This document shows positions 10,490 through 21,693 of a stretch of DNA of 39,688 nucleotides, piece by piece. Origin of the DNA: Gnetum montanum (Eukaryota; Streptophyta; Gnetopsida; Gnetales; Gnetaceae); assembly GCA_015680685.1 (NCBI GenBank), contig MNCI01004661.1, positions 1,983,126 to 2,022,813 on the forward strand. The letters run 5' to 3'. The stretch's first letter is position 1. Each line of letters begins with the position of its first letter. The translations under genes were made by a program, and so were the position numbers. The notes beneath the pieces were generated by a model. The model made no database searches, was not told the DNA's origin, and saw only the letters and a list, made by a program, of their open reading frames with translations.

Positions 10490-11160
10490 CTTCATGATTC
10501 CAAAGAGAAATGACATGCCTCCCACAAGTGCAACTCCAACTTGAGTATGTCAAGTGCAAAAGCACCACCAAAGCAATACAAGGATCAAAGAAGTACATGG
10601 AGGGGTTCAAAAAAATCAGTGAGGAACTTTGCCAAATGCAAGCTTTTTAATATCCTTTGTGACTTCCTCAAGAGCAAATTGGAGAGGTGCTTACTGTACT
10701 GACATAAGATTTTTAGCCAAACATATTATTTATGATTAGCAATTTTTGCTAGAAGTACAAAATTTTCAAGATATTTCCTCACACTGCAATGCTCCAAGAA
10801 GTTCTACTTCTTCACCCTACTCTTGTGTCCCTTGTAACAAATTTAATAAATCTAGGAACTTCAAAAACTACAGAACCAACTTCTTCCAAATTTTCAACAA
10901 AACCAAAAATATCAAAGCTATCAAAGAAGCGAATAGTAGTCAAAGAAGTAACTTTATTTGCAATTCCACTATCAATGTTAAGAAATCCATGCCTTAAGCA
11001 ACCTATAAATTTTTTGAATAATTTTTAGAATACTTCTTATTTGTAATGACTACCACACTACTAGCATTTAGATATGCTACCAAACAATGTTCATGAGCTA
11101 CCTTAATCTTTTTCCATTATGCAAACCTTTCTACAAGTTTCTTTTGAGTTAGATCCTCAA
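10490..11160. other. Non-coding; one unassigned open stretch
   Basis: No recognised gene. The minus strand is open for about 60 codons (roughly 10800-11000; includes NIDSGIANKVTSLTTIRFFD) without a start or family match. Two overlapping plus-strand frames (10746-11028) look like its shadows or chance. Could be the coding relic of an unidentified element. Confidence 0.3.
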
Positions 11161-11165
11161 TTATT

Positions 11166-11332
11166 GATGAGCAACGAGTAGACCCTATGCCTAACCATAC
11201 GAATCACTAAGCGTTCATGCATGATTTAGTTGACTTTTGTGGACTTATAACCTTCTAAGTACACTTGTCTCTAAGAAGTAAAACTAACCATTGTAATTGT
11301 TATCTTCCCAATTACACTTGTGAAATGCAAAG
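11166..11332 (-). repeat. Element 4 LTR, left part (interrupted)
   Basis: Starts TGATGAGC directly after ATTAT (11161-11165, a possible target duplication whose partner is outside the window). It aligns collinearly with the first part of the element 1 LTR (11866 onward): the ctaagt, ttatcttccc and acttgt segments recur in order. It breaks off at CAAAG (11328-11332) where element 2 inserted, and the alignment resumes at 37772. Confidence 0.8.
11328..11332. repeat. Target-site duplication of element 2, left copy
   Basis: CAAAG, repeated at 37767-37771 at exactly the predicted outer border of the 3' LTR. Confidence 0.85.
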
Positions 11333-11343
11333 TGATGAGAGCA

Positions 11344-11580
11344 GTTACTCTAATTATTAGAGTGGTTACTCTAGTAGTTATTCTAATTATTAGAGTGGTT
11401 ACTCTAGTGATTACTCTAGCAGTTATTCTAATTATCAGAGTGGTTACTCTAGCAATTATTCTAATTATTAGAGTGGTTACTCTAGTAGTTATTCTAATTA
11501 TTAGAGAGCTTACTCTAGCGGTTACTTTAGTAGTTATTGTATTTATTAGAGTAGTTACTCTAATTATTAGAGTAGTTGCT
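11344..11580 (+). repeat. 12-bp minisatellite with palindromic core in U3
   Basis: About twenty degenerate 12-bp units of the form GTTACTCTAGYR, interspersed with CTCTAATTATTAGAG, whose 7-base arms pair around one base. It ends 8 bp before the TATA box. Because the period is a multiple of three it is open on both strands (104- and 113-aa frames), which are not coding. The matching array in the 3' LTR is about 60 bp shorter. Confidence 0.9.
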
Positions 11581-11588
11581 CCCAAGCC

Positions 11589-11596
11589 TATAAATA
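11589..11596 (+). promoter_or_regulatory. TATA box of element 2 5' LTR
   Basis: TATAAATA immediately after the U3 array; the same box is at 36990-36997 in the 3' LTR. Now separated from the element body by element 1. Confidence 0.75.
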
Positions 11597-11860
11597 TAGT
11601 GCCCAGGCGCACAATTGGGAAGGAAGTCTTTTAGTAGTCAAGCAACAAAACTCTTGTAGTTTGTTTGAAAGTTAGGGTATTTTCTAAGTGCCCGCAGCAG
11701 GAGGTTGAAGTGTGGATGCATCTTTATTTGAGCATTGTGTACCTGAGCACACCTTATGTATAGTAATAAAGACGAGCTCTTTGATTCATTCTTGTAGCAC
11801 TTGAGATTTTTTTCTTACGCATTTCTTTTATTTTATTTTCTTATGCATTTATCTTATTTT

Positions 11861-11865
11861 ATTAT
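11861..11865. repeat. Target-site duplication of element 1, left copy
   Basis: ATTAT, repeated at 21689-21693. Removing element 1 plus one copy restores continuity with the uninterrupted LTR at 37250-37290. Confidence 0.93.
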
Positions 11866-12655
11866 TGATGAGCAGCAAGGTATCCCTACGCTCAACTATA
11901 CGAATACGAGCGTTTCACACACAATTCGGTCAAATTCCAAGGACTAAGTGCCTATGCACCTTTGTGGAATGATAACGGGTTGGTTAATCTTTGTCTTTCC
12001 AAACTTACTTGTATGTCACGATTGTATGGTTAAGTAAGCTTGAGGCACATGATTTTTATGGCTTTTATGTGTTTTATATCCTACGCTAGTAAGGAGGGGG
12101 AGAGAGATAACTAAGTAACTAATCTAATTTAACTATTCATTAGCTAAGTTCTAATTACTCCTAACACTAGTATTCGTTCCCACTTGTTGTACACATCCTA
12201 AACTAGTGCAACGCTGCTGGGATTACCAAACGCTAATCATTACTGGGTTACCAAGTGCTGCACGCATGCTCGAAGCGGTCGTACTGAGTGTATTTAACTA
12301 AGGAAGTTGTAAGGTGAGAGAGATCATTAATTAACTAGGAAAGCATTGAATAATAATTAACACTAATTAATCTATTCTATATGCTACAAGGTTTATCATG
12401 AAGTTCATCTTTATTGTCGTACACAAAGTGTGCTCAGGTACACAATGCTTGAATAAAGATCCATTCACTCTATGACTCATACTGCGGGCACACAAATAAT
12501 TCTAACTCTGGAGGGAAACATTGGTAAGAGTTTGGCTAAGGGACTAACTTCTAATGTGGAAACTAAGGGCACCATCTCTTATTTATAGGCAAGGAGATAG
12601 GCTGCAATATTAGGTATGCGACATCACATGGTTGATCCGATATCATAGTTCATCA
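11866..12655 (-). repeat. Element 1 3' LTR
   Basis: 790 bp, aligns along its whole length with 20898-21688. Read on the minus strand it has TATAAATA near 12580, upstream of an R region with AATAAAG-like motifs. Confidence 0.92.
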
Positions 12656-12667
12656 TACCCCCATGAC
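12656..12667 (-). promoter_or_regulatory. Element 1 polypurine tract
   Basis: Minus strand GTCATGGGGGTA directly abuts the 3' LTR; the same sequence precedes the 3' LTR of element 3 (31164-31175). It would prime plus-strand DNA synthesis. Confidence 0.85.
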
Positions 12668-14546
12668 TGAATGAAAACTCATCCTCAAGTTCCTTACAAA
12701 ATATTGGGAAGGTATGGGATTATTAACTGAATGACCATTGATGGTGGAATGGGGTGACAGACTCAACGTGCCCGATGAAAGGGTCAACAATAAAATACAT
12801 GACAACATTAGTGTTCATGCCCATAAAAGTGAACACTATACATAAATGACATCCAGCCTTATTTGGTAGCCAGAAGAGAAGGAGAGAGAGAGAGAGAAGA
12901 AGATGTGTTGCTGCCGATGCTAAGATTGCACTTTCCGTTGTTTATCCATAGCCACGTCATCAATCTTACTCCTTTCATAAACGTTCCAATTCTGTTCCAT
13001 CCTAAGTGTTTCCTCTAGGCCTAGTCCGTTGTTGGATGATCACCATTTGCACATACAACACAGTCACAAATGAGTGAGGTAGATAAATCATAATGTAGTT
13101 GATACCTTGCCTTGATGTAAAGTGCATTGGCTAAGTTGTGGTTATGGCAAATACTGATTCTAAAGTTTTAGCGCTGGAGACTACCTAAGGTGTAAGGGTT
13201 AGGAAAAATTGAAAAAATTGCACTAGGGCCCCCATGACTAAGAGCGAACCTCCGGTAACGGTAAGATGGAAAAAGATAAGAAATAACAAGGATGGAGAAA
13301 AAGTAAATACGACAACGCCAATAAAATGGATGTCATGGATGGGGATGAAACAAAAAAAAATTGTTGATTGCAGAAAATGTTTAAGGGAAAGAAGTTAACA
13401 ATTGCACCAAAAAGGAATGCTAGTGGATCCTCCCCAAAGCAGGCTTATGCCCTTGATGCCCTGACAAACCCACAAACCAAAGAGTCCATAGGCTCTAGGA
13501 ATGTCATTGGGAAGCAAGAGTTAAAAACTTACCCACAAGAAATTACCAAGGAAAAACGATGCATTAACCAAGATACAAAGTAATGATAAAATCGACAATG
13601 AGATGAAAAATGGAAAAGAAATGTGGAGCAGAGAGGATGGAATGGAAACCCAAGAACAAGGTTGTGTAAAGTCCCTTGTGTGTATTTTATGGTTAATGTA
13701 ACTGAGTAGAATTCATTCCAAATCCAGGCTCAACAAACCACATTTAGTGACCTCGCATCAACACAATTGACCAACTAATCCTCTTGAAGCAACAAGAATG
13801 CCTCTACAAAAATTCACCACCATTTCAAGGAGAACAAGATGGAGAACTAGGAAGCAAGAAAGGGCCTTAGTTAGAGGGAACCTTTAGACATGGGTAACAT
13901 GTCTTTCCAATGCCATAAGCAATGTGTGTAGCCCAAGTTCATTATTATGTCTAAGGGGTGTACTTTAAATTCTCACTATTATTTTTTCATGTGAGAACCA
14001 CACCATGCAAAGACTTATTTTTATGTACTCAAGTTTTGGTGATTTGATGAATGGTTAGAATGGCTAAAAACCCAAAGAAAAAGCATCCAAGCACTCAAGA
14101 GAATAGCCAGAACAAATGCATCAAATCCCCTTGAAGTCACACCCTTTCCATCCTTTGAGTCCTTCCTTAGTTTGAGAAATACCCAACCACCAATTTGTTA
14201 ACAGTTTTTATTGGAGAAAGGGACTATACAGTTCCAAGCCAAGGGAGACCATAGGATTTTATGGATGCATGAATGTCATTGACTCATTGCCTATTTGATC
14301 AATAGAGCCATACCTTAATATCAACATCATACTTCAAAGGTAAAATCCAAACATTAGTAATCAATATGATATTATTCATGCCACCATCATGAACACTTAT
14401 TGGGTGACGAACAGAATAAAGTAATCACACAAAGAAATGGTAAAAATATGAACAATGGTATAAAACAAAAACAAGAAAGATTAAATAAATGTGCAAAAAA
14501 AAACATGTAAAACAAAAATTTAGAAAGAGCTGAGAGTCATTAATGA
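12668..14546 (-). other. Element 1 long 3' region after pol
   Basis: About 1.9 kb between the pol stop and the polypurine tract, homologous along its length to 34845-36777 and 29291-31163. Long 3' regions are usual in Athila and Tat elements and may carry extra ORFs. No intact env-like gene is seen. The opposite strand has open pieces at 13368-13583 (71 codons) and near 14100-14340 that recur in the other two elements. Confidence 0.7.
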
Positions 14547-15830
14547 TTAGCAGAGGTGGCTATCTCCCCGATGATTGATTTGGAAGGAGGAGATCCGAAA
14601 TAATGAGCAAGGTTGCCCACCTATGGAGGTAGCATATGTTCTAGCTATCCTAATCTCATGGAAAGGTTTTATTTGTTACACATTACTTAACAATCTCTTA
14701 TCTAGGCTCTCAGGGTTATATATGGCCATGGCCCCTGAAGGAAAAGTTTCATAGATAATGTAAGGTCCTTCCCACAGTGTTTAAAATTTGGTACATTGTG
14801 ACACATGTGTGGGGTTCCAGTAGAGAACCTTATCTCCTAGCTTATACTTAACTTTCCTAATTTTCAAGTCATGACATTATTTATTGAATGCCTTGTGCAA
14901 CTCATTAGATGACAAGGTAGCTAGTTAATTCTCATCTAACAAGTGAAGAGTCAGCAACCTTTTTTTTGTGCTAGATCAAGGTCAAAGTTAGGTCACATTT
15001 AGTGGCTGGTGTACGGAGCTCAGTTTGGATAGGGAGTGTTGGAAGTTTTCTATACACTAACTCATAGGGAGAGTAGCCTATAGGGAGTTTCCATGTGGAG
15101 CAGTATGCCCAAAGAGCATCATTCAATTTAGTGCTCCAGTCTCGCATATACTTGCTAATAGTTCTGGTTAGTATCTTAGTAATCTCCCTGTTGGTGACCT
15201 CGGCTTGACCGTTTGCTTGGGGGTGGTATGGTGCAGTCAATTTGTGCTCAACCCCTAAGCATTGCATTAACTTCCAAAAAGTTGCACCTGTAAAGTGTGT
15301 ACCAGTATATGAGATAAGTGCATGTGGCACACCAAACTTGTTAATGACTTGTTGTTCAACAAATCGTGCAACTGTAGATAATGTGCAATCTTTAACGGTA
15401 GTTTCTTCAGCCCATTTTGTTAAGTAGTCTATGGCAACTATGATGTAAGCTTTTCCATTGGACATTGGGTAATGGGCCCCATGAAATCAATTCCCCAAAT
15501 TTTGAAGGGTTCTAACGGTTGAATCCATTGTTGCAAACCCTCCATTCTAGCAATCATTCCCCCATCATGTTGACAGTGCTTACAAGATTGGATGAATTGA
15601 TGGGTGTCCCAAAACAAGGTAGGCCAATAATATCCTACAAGTAGGTGCTTGATGGCTATTTGTCTTCTAACATAATGACCCCCACAAGGGCCCTCATGAG
15701 CATCTTGGAGAACTCTCAACTGATCTCTATCGAGAACACATCATCGAACCAAGCCATCAGGACATACTTTGTAAAGTTGTCCATTGATTTCCATAAAGTA
15801 CTTGGATCTATGAAGAAACTGTTGTTTCTT
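14547..15830 (-). pseudogene. Element 1 integrase (broken)
   Basis: A zinc-binding segment with CKHCQ (near 15590) is followed by IWGIDFMGPI and a core with first Asp in AIDYLTKWAEE. SYTGTHF stands where the second Asp is expected (Asp to Tyr). GQAEVTNREI carries the Glu. ALWAY, PIGYSPYELVY and a WEGPYIIY C-terminal motif follow. Open pieces are 15438-15719 and 14971-15465; further stops occur downstream. Pol ends at 14547-14549 with the motif HLC-stop that element 2 also has. Loss of the second catalytic Asp and several stops make it inactive. Confidence 0.88.
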
Positions 15831-16400
15831 CTTAAGGTCTAGCTCTTGTGGTTTTTTTTTGGGTAAGGAGATAAGTAAGAATGCTACTATACCAATTTGT
15901 CTCCATGGGTGATTGATTATTCACTACACCAGCAAAGAGGAACTCATCAGGGAAGTGATCAGAAATGGGATATTCATCCTCTTTACTATCCCAGCACAAC
16001 TGAGATAAATGATTGGCAACTACATTCTTAGTGCCTTTACGATCAATCATTGTTAAATCAAACTCTTGTAGGATTACTAACCATCGTATAATATGGGGGC
16101 TTACCATTAGCTTATTCATGAGGAACTGAATTGCACTATGATATCTATGTATGAATACTTTGTACCCCAATACATAGTGCCTAAATTTTTCTAGTGCAAA
16201 AACTATAGCCATTAATTATTTTTTTGTAGTAGTGTAGTTAAGTTGTGCACTAGCTATACTTTTACTTGCATAGTGGATGTAATAAGAACGTTTCTGGTCA
16301 TCTAACTATGTAAGTACGGCTCCTAAGGCATAGTTGGACGCATCAGTCATGACATGGAATGATCTAGACTAGTCAGCAGCTTGTAGAATGGGTGTTTCTA
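15831..16400 (-). pseudogene. Element 1 RNase H (broken)
   Basis: Reads FHVMTDASNYALGAVLT, then YYIHYASKSIASAQLNYTTT and MAIVFALEKFRHYVLGYKV, as in Athila-type RNase H. Stops lie at the LT-LDDQ and TTKK-LMAI joins. A linker to integrase follows (125 open codons, 15832-16212). In a live element it would remove the RNA template. Confidence 0.85.
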
Positions 16401-17340
16401 CCAACTTCTATTTCAGAGTTTGGAAAGCTAGTTCACATTCCTTGGTCCACTCAAAGGGTACGTCCTTTTTCGTTAGCTCTACCAATGGTTTGACAATCTT
16501 CAAAAAGTTCTCTATGAATCTCCTATAACAGCCAGTGTGTCCAAGGAATGACCGAATGTCTTTGAAAATTTCCAGTTGACAGGTGATTCCTTGGATGACT
16601 TTGATTTTTTCAAGGTCTACCTCTATCCCTACATGTGAAACTTTATGCCCAAGTACTATGCCTTCTTGGACCATCAAATGGCTTTTTTGCAAGTTGAGCC
16701 TCAAATTAGTTTCTACACATCTTTTTATTACTTGCTCTAATCGGTCCAAGGCTTGATCAAAACTTGCTTCATAAGTGGAGAAGTCATCCATAAAGACTTC
16801 CACACGATTTCCTATCTGCTGCTAGAATATGCTTAGAACTAAGTGTTAAAACGTGGCAAAGGCATTGCATAAGCCAAACAAAATTTGTTTGTATGCAAAC
16901 ATTCCCCAAGGACTAGTGAACATAGTTTTGGCTTGGTCTTCTAGGGCTATTTGTATTTGGTTGTATCCACTATCCATCTAGAAAACTATAATAGCGGTGC
17001 CCTGCAATTGTGTCTAAGACTTGATCAACAAATGACAACAGAAAGTGATCCTTGAATGTTGCCATCTTTAGCAGCCTAAAATCTATGCACACCCTCTATT
17101 TGCCTTCCTTTTTAGGCACGATTACTAAGGGGCTAACCCATTTGCTATCAGCAATGGGGTATATGAACCTAGCCTTTAGAAGCTATTTGATTTTTTCTTT
17201 TACTACTTGCTTCAACTTTGGGTTCAATTGCCTTTGTGGTTGTTTTCGAGGCTTCATGGAGGAGTCAATGTAAATCCTATGCTAGCATATCCTAGGATCT
17301 ATTCCAATTAATTCTGGATATGACCAGGAAAAGGCTTTTG
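16401..17340 (-). pseudogene. Element 1 reverse transcriptase (broken)
   Basis: The fingers/palm region (KKEGK...CIDFR-like, near 17080-17130), a stop-ridden middle and the catalytic motif VFMDDFSTY at about 16776-16800 are in order. They are followed by CVETNLRLNLQKSHLMVQEG, VLGHKVS..GIEVDLEKI and SFLGHTGCYRRFIENF. FMDD with VQEG.VLGHK is the Athila pattern. The C-terminal 131 codons (16408-16803) are open; upstream stops include one near 16810. Confidence 0.9.
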
Positions 17341-17636
17341 ACCACTTGTTTATTACCTTTAGAAAAATCTCTTTTTGTTGCGGAGCAACTCTTACGTTGA
17401 TGATTATCGATTTTCCATTCTTAAGGAACATGTATTCCATACCGGTGGGTAATGGTTTTAGCTCTAGGGGCTCTTGTTTAAATTTCTTAGGAATTTTCAA
17501 CTTCCCCCAATTGATGTTTTCTAAGTTAGGACTGGGAAGTTGGTGGTGGACTTGCTCTAATGCATCTATGCTATCTATCTAAGCGCAAGTCAAACCCTCA
17601 GTTAGTTCCATGCATATAAGTGAGCTACTTTCTTTA

Positions 17637-18311
17637 TCATGTGGTTGCTACATATAGGCACCTTTGTATGTTGATCATTTGTGCACACTGATTGCATGCA
17701 GGCAATGTTAAACTTTGCAAAACCCATAATCTCTGCACACAATTGTACCTTGTGTCACTGTATGCAATGCATGAAAACTTCTTCTTCTCGATCTTTCCAA
17801 AAGTATTTGCCTTATATATTTCTAGGGAAATATTGCGAATACCTAGGCACACATCGATAGTGCTTAGCCATGCCCTTCCCATTATGATTGGGAAGTCCCC
17901 CTTACTATTGTTCACTTGAATCACCAGGAAGTCAGCTGGATATGACCATCCACAAACAGTGGTAACAATGTCCTCCACTAATCCTAAGGGAATAGTGATG
18001 GACTAGTTGGCTAACTCTAAATGGATGTTGCTCTTTTTTAATGAAGGCAAGTTCCATGCCTTATACATTTCTTAGGATATTAGGTTGACATAGAAACCTA
18101 AATCCAAAAGAGCTTTGCATGGTTCATTCCCAGCGATTTGTAGATATATTAGGGGACTTCTAGGATCAAAGAATTTCCTGGGAAGGTGGCCATCTTTGAT
18201 ACAATCAGTAATGACATGTGTTAACATGACCGTATGTGTTGAATGCGGTGTTAAGTTCAAAGGGGGTTCTAAAGCTTTATTTGATACAAAGGCATCCAGA
18301 GACTTAGCCAC
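17637..18311 (-). pseudogene. Element 1 aspartic protease (broken)
   Basis: Contains ALLDLGFYVNLIS, where the retroviral-type active site is DSG (element 3 keeps DSG; here Ser is Leu). It also has GWSYPADFLVIQVN and FPIIMGRAWL. Two open pieces (18072-18311, 17637-17978) are separated by stops. A linker to RT with KKFKQEPLELKPLP (17282-17500) follows. Confidence 0.85.
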
Positions 18312-20765
18312 TTGGGGCTACAAAGGCTTAGTTTGACTGTTGGTTCTAAAGAAAGATCTATTCTTTGTATGTTTGTCAGAATCAATAGTAGGTTAAGGAT
18401 TAATAGCCCTTGTGGCATTGCATTGTTGTGGCTAAGCAAGGAGTTCACCGTGCATTGGTGGATCAGGAGGTAATGGAGCTATTAGTGGGAGAGATGCGGT
18501 CATATTGGAAAGATGGTATACTTGTGGGATGTCGCCCCTAGGAGAGGAAGTCCTATAGTACTCACGGGCTTGGTAGTGATGCTGAGGAATAACATGACCA
18601 ACAGAGTCATGTGGAGAGATTGGATGATGCACGTAATATCCATATGGGTCAGGTTGTCGGTAAAGATATTATTGCCTTGGTGGTGGCATTTCCCATAATT
18701 GTGGATGTTGCCACTATTGATGCTGCTCAATTTTTTGTGGTGGAGTTCCACTTGGATAATACGTTAAAGGTTGGTGGAACTGCCTTGAGTTACCTTGGGG
18801 ATAAGGTAATTGTCGAGATATTTGTCATTTTTTTAAATGTGGATTAAGTGCATACACCCCAAACTCTTGCAAATGTGAGATCACTAGGCAACATCCCTTA
18901 GGATGGTCATATTAACATATCTTGCATCCACTATCATCATTTGTATCTGAGTCCACAACCTCTTCAATAATAGCAACTTTACCCTTACCCTTGTTACGTG
19001 CATTTTTTTCTTCTCTCTTTTTCCTTTTGTCACGATCACTACCTCACTCTCTAGACTCCTCTACTACTTTGAGAATATTTTAAAACCTACTATCCAGAGA
19101 GTCCCACATTTGTTTTACCTTTGCTGATACTTCTGATGCTAACTTTTGGATAGCAAAGGTTTTCCTATTCATCATCTCTTTGAGTGGTGACTCTTCCTCA
19201 TCCTCACAAAATCTGACTCCCTTCTTCCAGAGGGAAATATCTCGGTTATATTCTTCCACACAATCTCTCTTTTGTAGCTCACCTTCTTCCTTAGCAACTT
19301 GCTCCAGTAGTCTATGAATTTTATGAGACCTAAGCTCGGATAACTTTCCTTGGGCATAAGTCCCAAGGGTTCTTCTTGTTTCATGCCTAAGTCCATCTAC
19401 AAGATGGCGTAGTTGATCCTGCTGCGAATAACCATGACCAAGACAACAATGTAATAGTGCATAATAGCAGCCCATGGTAGCATCCAAGGGTTCATGACTT
19501 CCTTGTTTCCATCCTTGAATTTTCTTTCGTAGGTTAGACACCTGGGAGTACATTTGGTACTTATTGTTGAATAATTCTAACATAATACTCCACCTACGAA
19601 TGGATTCCAGTTCTAAGGACCAATACCAGCTTTCAACTTCTTTTATTAGTGTCCGTGGAAATAACTTAAGTTTTTACCACACATTTTCTATGTTTTTCAA
19701 TGCACACGCATCATGAAATTCTTGTAAGTAATTTTGAGGATCAATGTTATATCTCCCTTCAAATCATGGGATGTTATTCATGTCTAACCTCTTGATCCTA
19801 CTATCTTGTTGGTGCCTTATTGGAACTCTCACAGCCTCAGTTATCTCTAGCATGCTTCACATGGTGAGTAGGGGTTCATCATGATCATCTTGTTTGTAGC
19901 ATCTATGGTGCCTATGTGGTTCCCTACTCTCCCTTCTTCTATGGCATGATTCCTTAGAGTGTCCTTGTCCTCTGTCTTGGTTGTCTCGTTTGTGACTTCC
20001 ACTTTGTTTGCATTTATCCTCACAATCTATTTCTCTATGGCTACATCTGAACACAGAAGGAGAGGGTGAAGGAGATGATGAAGGTGAAGAAGAAGGAAAA
20101 CTGCCACCATGATGATGTCTACTACCTTCTCTTCAGTGGTCTCTTCCTCAATCGCGATTGTGATTAGAATGCCCACCTTTGTCAAGTGTCTTTGTTCCTT
20201 TTTCAAACACTTTGTGTCCATTGGTATCAGCACCTAGGTTGTGAATAGTATAATGAAGGTTCTGATACACAACCCCTTGGTCAAAGTTAAGGGGAGGAAC
20301 ATCATTATGTGGGTGACTACCTGAGGCAAGTTCATCACCCTCAACTTTTCTTAAAACATGGGGGGCATCCTTAGACCATTTTTCCTTCAAGGACTTATGG
20401 TGTCTCTTCTGTTGAAAATCCCTTTGAGGTTATGCTTCTGTGGGATGATAGTCTCTCAAATCATAGTCTTGCACAATGTATTCTACATGTAAGTGTTGCA
20501 TGCCTATTCGTGTGAGAGCACGAAGAAGCATACTTGGGACTAAACGGTCGAGAGGTAACATTGTGTTACCTTCCAAGTCACGCCAATGTAACTATTTGTC
20601 TTGGTGGAGAATAAAGGTGAAGTTGGGTACATATTCATCGAGATGGATATATGCCACACGAAATTGTTGAGGGATTGGTGGATCAACGTCACGTATATCC
20701 TACTATCAATTGCTTCTTGTGTTAGTCCTAGGTGGTAAAGTGCTTTTTTGCGAAGAAGAAGACAT
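18312..20765 (-). pseudogene. Element 1 gag (broken)
   Basis: A plausible start is the ATG at 20763-20765 (MSSSSQKSTLPPRTN). The central capsid-like part (19080-19583, 167 codons) includes LRKKIQGWKQGSHEPLDATM and DQLRHLVDGLRHETRRTLGT, as in plant gypsy Gag. A zinc-knuckle-like CxxC...HPKGCC segment lies near 18900. The tail is rich in Pro, Gln and Tyr. Several stops and frameshifts occur. Confidence 0.85.
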
Positions 20766-20878
20766 CTTGTCTTGTTCATTGTGCAATGTACTATTATCTT
20801 TTTCTTAAGAAACCCTAAGGGTTTGTTCCAATGATGTAAATGATTTCCTAAGTTCTACTTAGCGCACAAACAACTAAG

Positions 20879-20896
20879 TCCCTGGCAATGGTGCCA
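20879..20896 (-). promoter_or_regulatory. Element 1 primer-binding site (tRNA-Asp type)
   Basis: Minus strand TGGCACCATTGCCAGGGA, one base from the LTR, matches the complement of the plant tRNA-Asp 3' end at 15 of 18 bases. All three mismatches are CG to CA. Confidence 0.85.
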
Positions 20897-20897
20897 A

Positions 20898-21688
20898 TGA
20901 TGAGTGCCAAGGTATCCCTACGCTCAACTATATGAATACAAGAATTTCACGCACAATCCAATCGAATTCCAAGGACCAAGTGCCTATGTGCCTTTGTGGA
21001 ATGATAATGGATTGGTTAATTGTTGTCTTCCCAAACTTACTTGTATGTCATGGTTGTATGGTTAAGTAATTTGGAGGCACATGATTTTTATGGCTTTTAT
21101 GTGTTTTATATCCTGCGCTAGTAAGGAGGGGGAGAGAGATAACTCAGTAATTAGTCTAAGTTAACTATTCATTAGCTAAGTTCTAATTACTCCTAACACC
21201 AATATCCGTTCCCACTCACCATACACATCATGAACTAGTGCAACGCTCTTGGGATTCCCAAATGCTAATCGTTACTAGGTTACTAAGCGCTGCACGCATG
21301 CTCGAAGCAGTCATACTGAGTGTATTTAACTAAGGGAGTTGTAAGGTGAGAGAGATCATTAATTAACTAGGAAAGCATTGAATAATAATTAACACTATTA
21401 ATCTATTCTATATGCTGCAAGGTTTATCATAAATTTTATCTTTATTGTTGTACACAAAGTGTGCTTAGGTACACAATGCTCGAATAAAGATCTATTCATT
21501 CTATGACTTTTATTGTAGGCACGCAGAAATAATTCTAACTCTAGAGGGAAAAATTGGCAATACTTTGGCTAAGAGACTAACTTCTAATGTGGAAACCAAG
21601 GGTGCCACCTCTTATTTATAGGCAAGAAGGCAGGCCACGATATCGGGTATTCGACATTGCATGGTTGATCTAATATCACGGTTCATCA
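20898..21688 (-). repeat. Element 1 5' LTR
   Basis: 791 bp, partner of 11866-12655. The TATA box (minus strand TATAAATA) is at 21613-21620. U3 carries GATATC motifs like those in element 3. Confidence 0.92.
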
Positions 21689-21693
21689 ATTAT
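21689..21693. repeat. Target-site duplication of element 1, right copy
   Basis: ATTAT; see left copy at 11861-11865. Confidence 0.93.

Larger units (their letters stand above)
11333..11865 (+). repeat. Element 2 5' LTR, first part
   Basis: Starts TGATGAGAGCAG, as the 3' LTR does (TGATAAGAGCAG at 36797). It contains U3 with a tandem array, the TATA box and much of R/U5. It is interrupted at ATTAT (11861-11865) by element 1 and continues at 21694. The joined LTR is about 1026 bp against 970 bp for the 3' LTR, the difference lying mostly in the array. Confidence 0.9.
11866..21688 (-). mobile_element. Element 1: Athila-like Ty3/gypsy retrotransposon, complete structure
   Basis: A 9.8-kb element in minus orientation with both LTRs (TGATGA...TCATCA ends), primer site, gag, protease, RT, RNase H, integrase, a long 3' region and polypurine tract. 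ATTAT flanks it on both sides. LTRs differ at roughly 10% of positions by eye, mainly by transitions, so the insertion is old. It is the only one of the three traversed elements that retains every pol domain, and it serves as the template for reading the deletions in elements 2 and 3. All frames contain stops, and the longest uninterrupted piece is 167 codons. Confidence 0.93.

Noticed and set aside
11344-11580. CRISPR-like regular repeats
   Set aside because: Units are contiguous 12-mers without unique spacers, inside a plant LTR.
11271-11634. Open frames of 104 (+) and 113 (-) codons
   Set aside because: They are translations of the 12-bp minisatellite, whose period keeps both strands open; the repetitive peptides have no protein-like composition and the same happens at 36757-37035.
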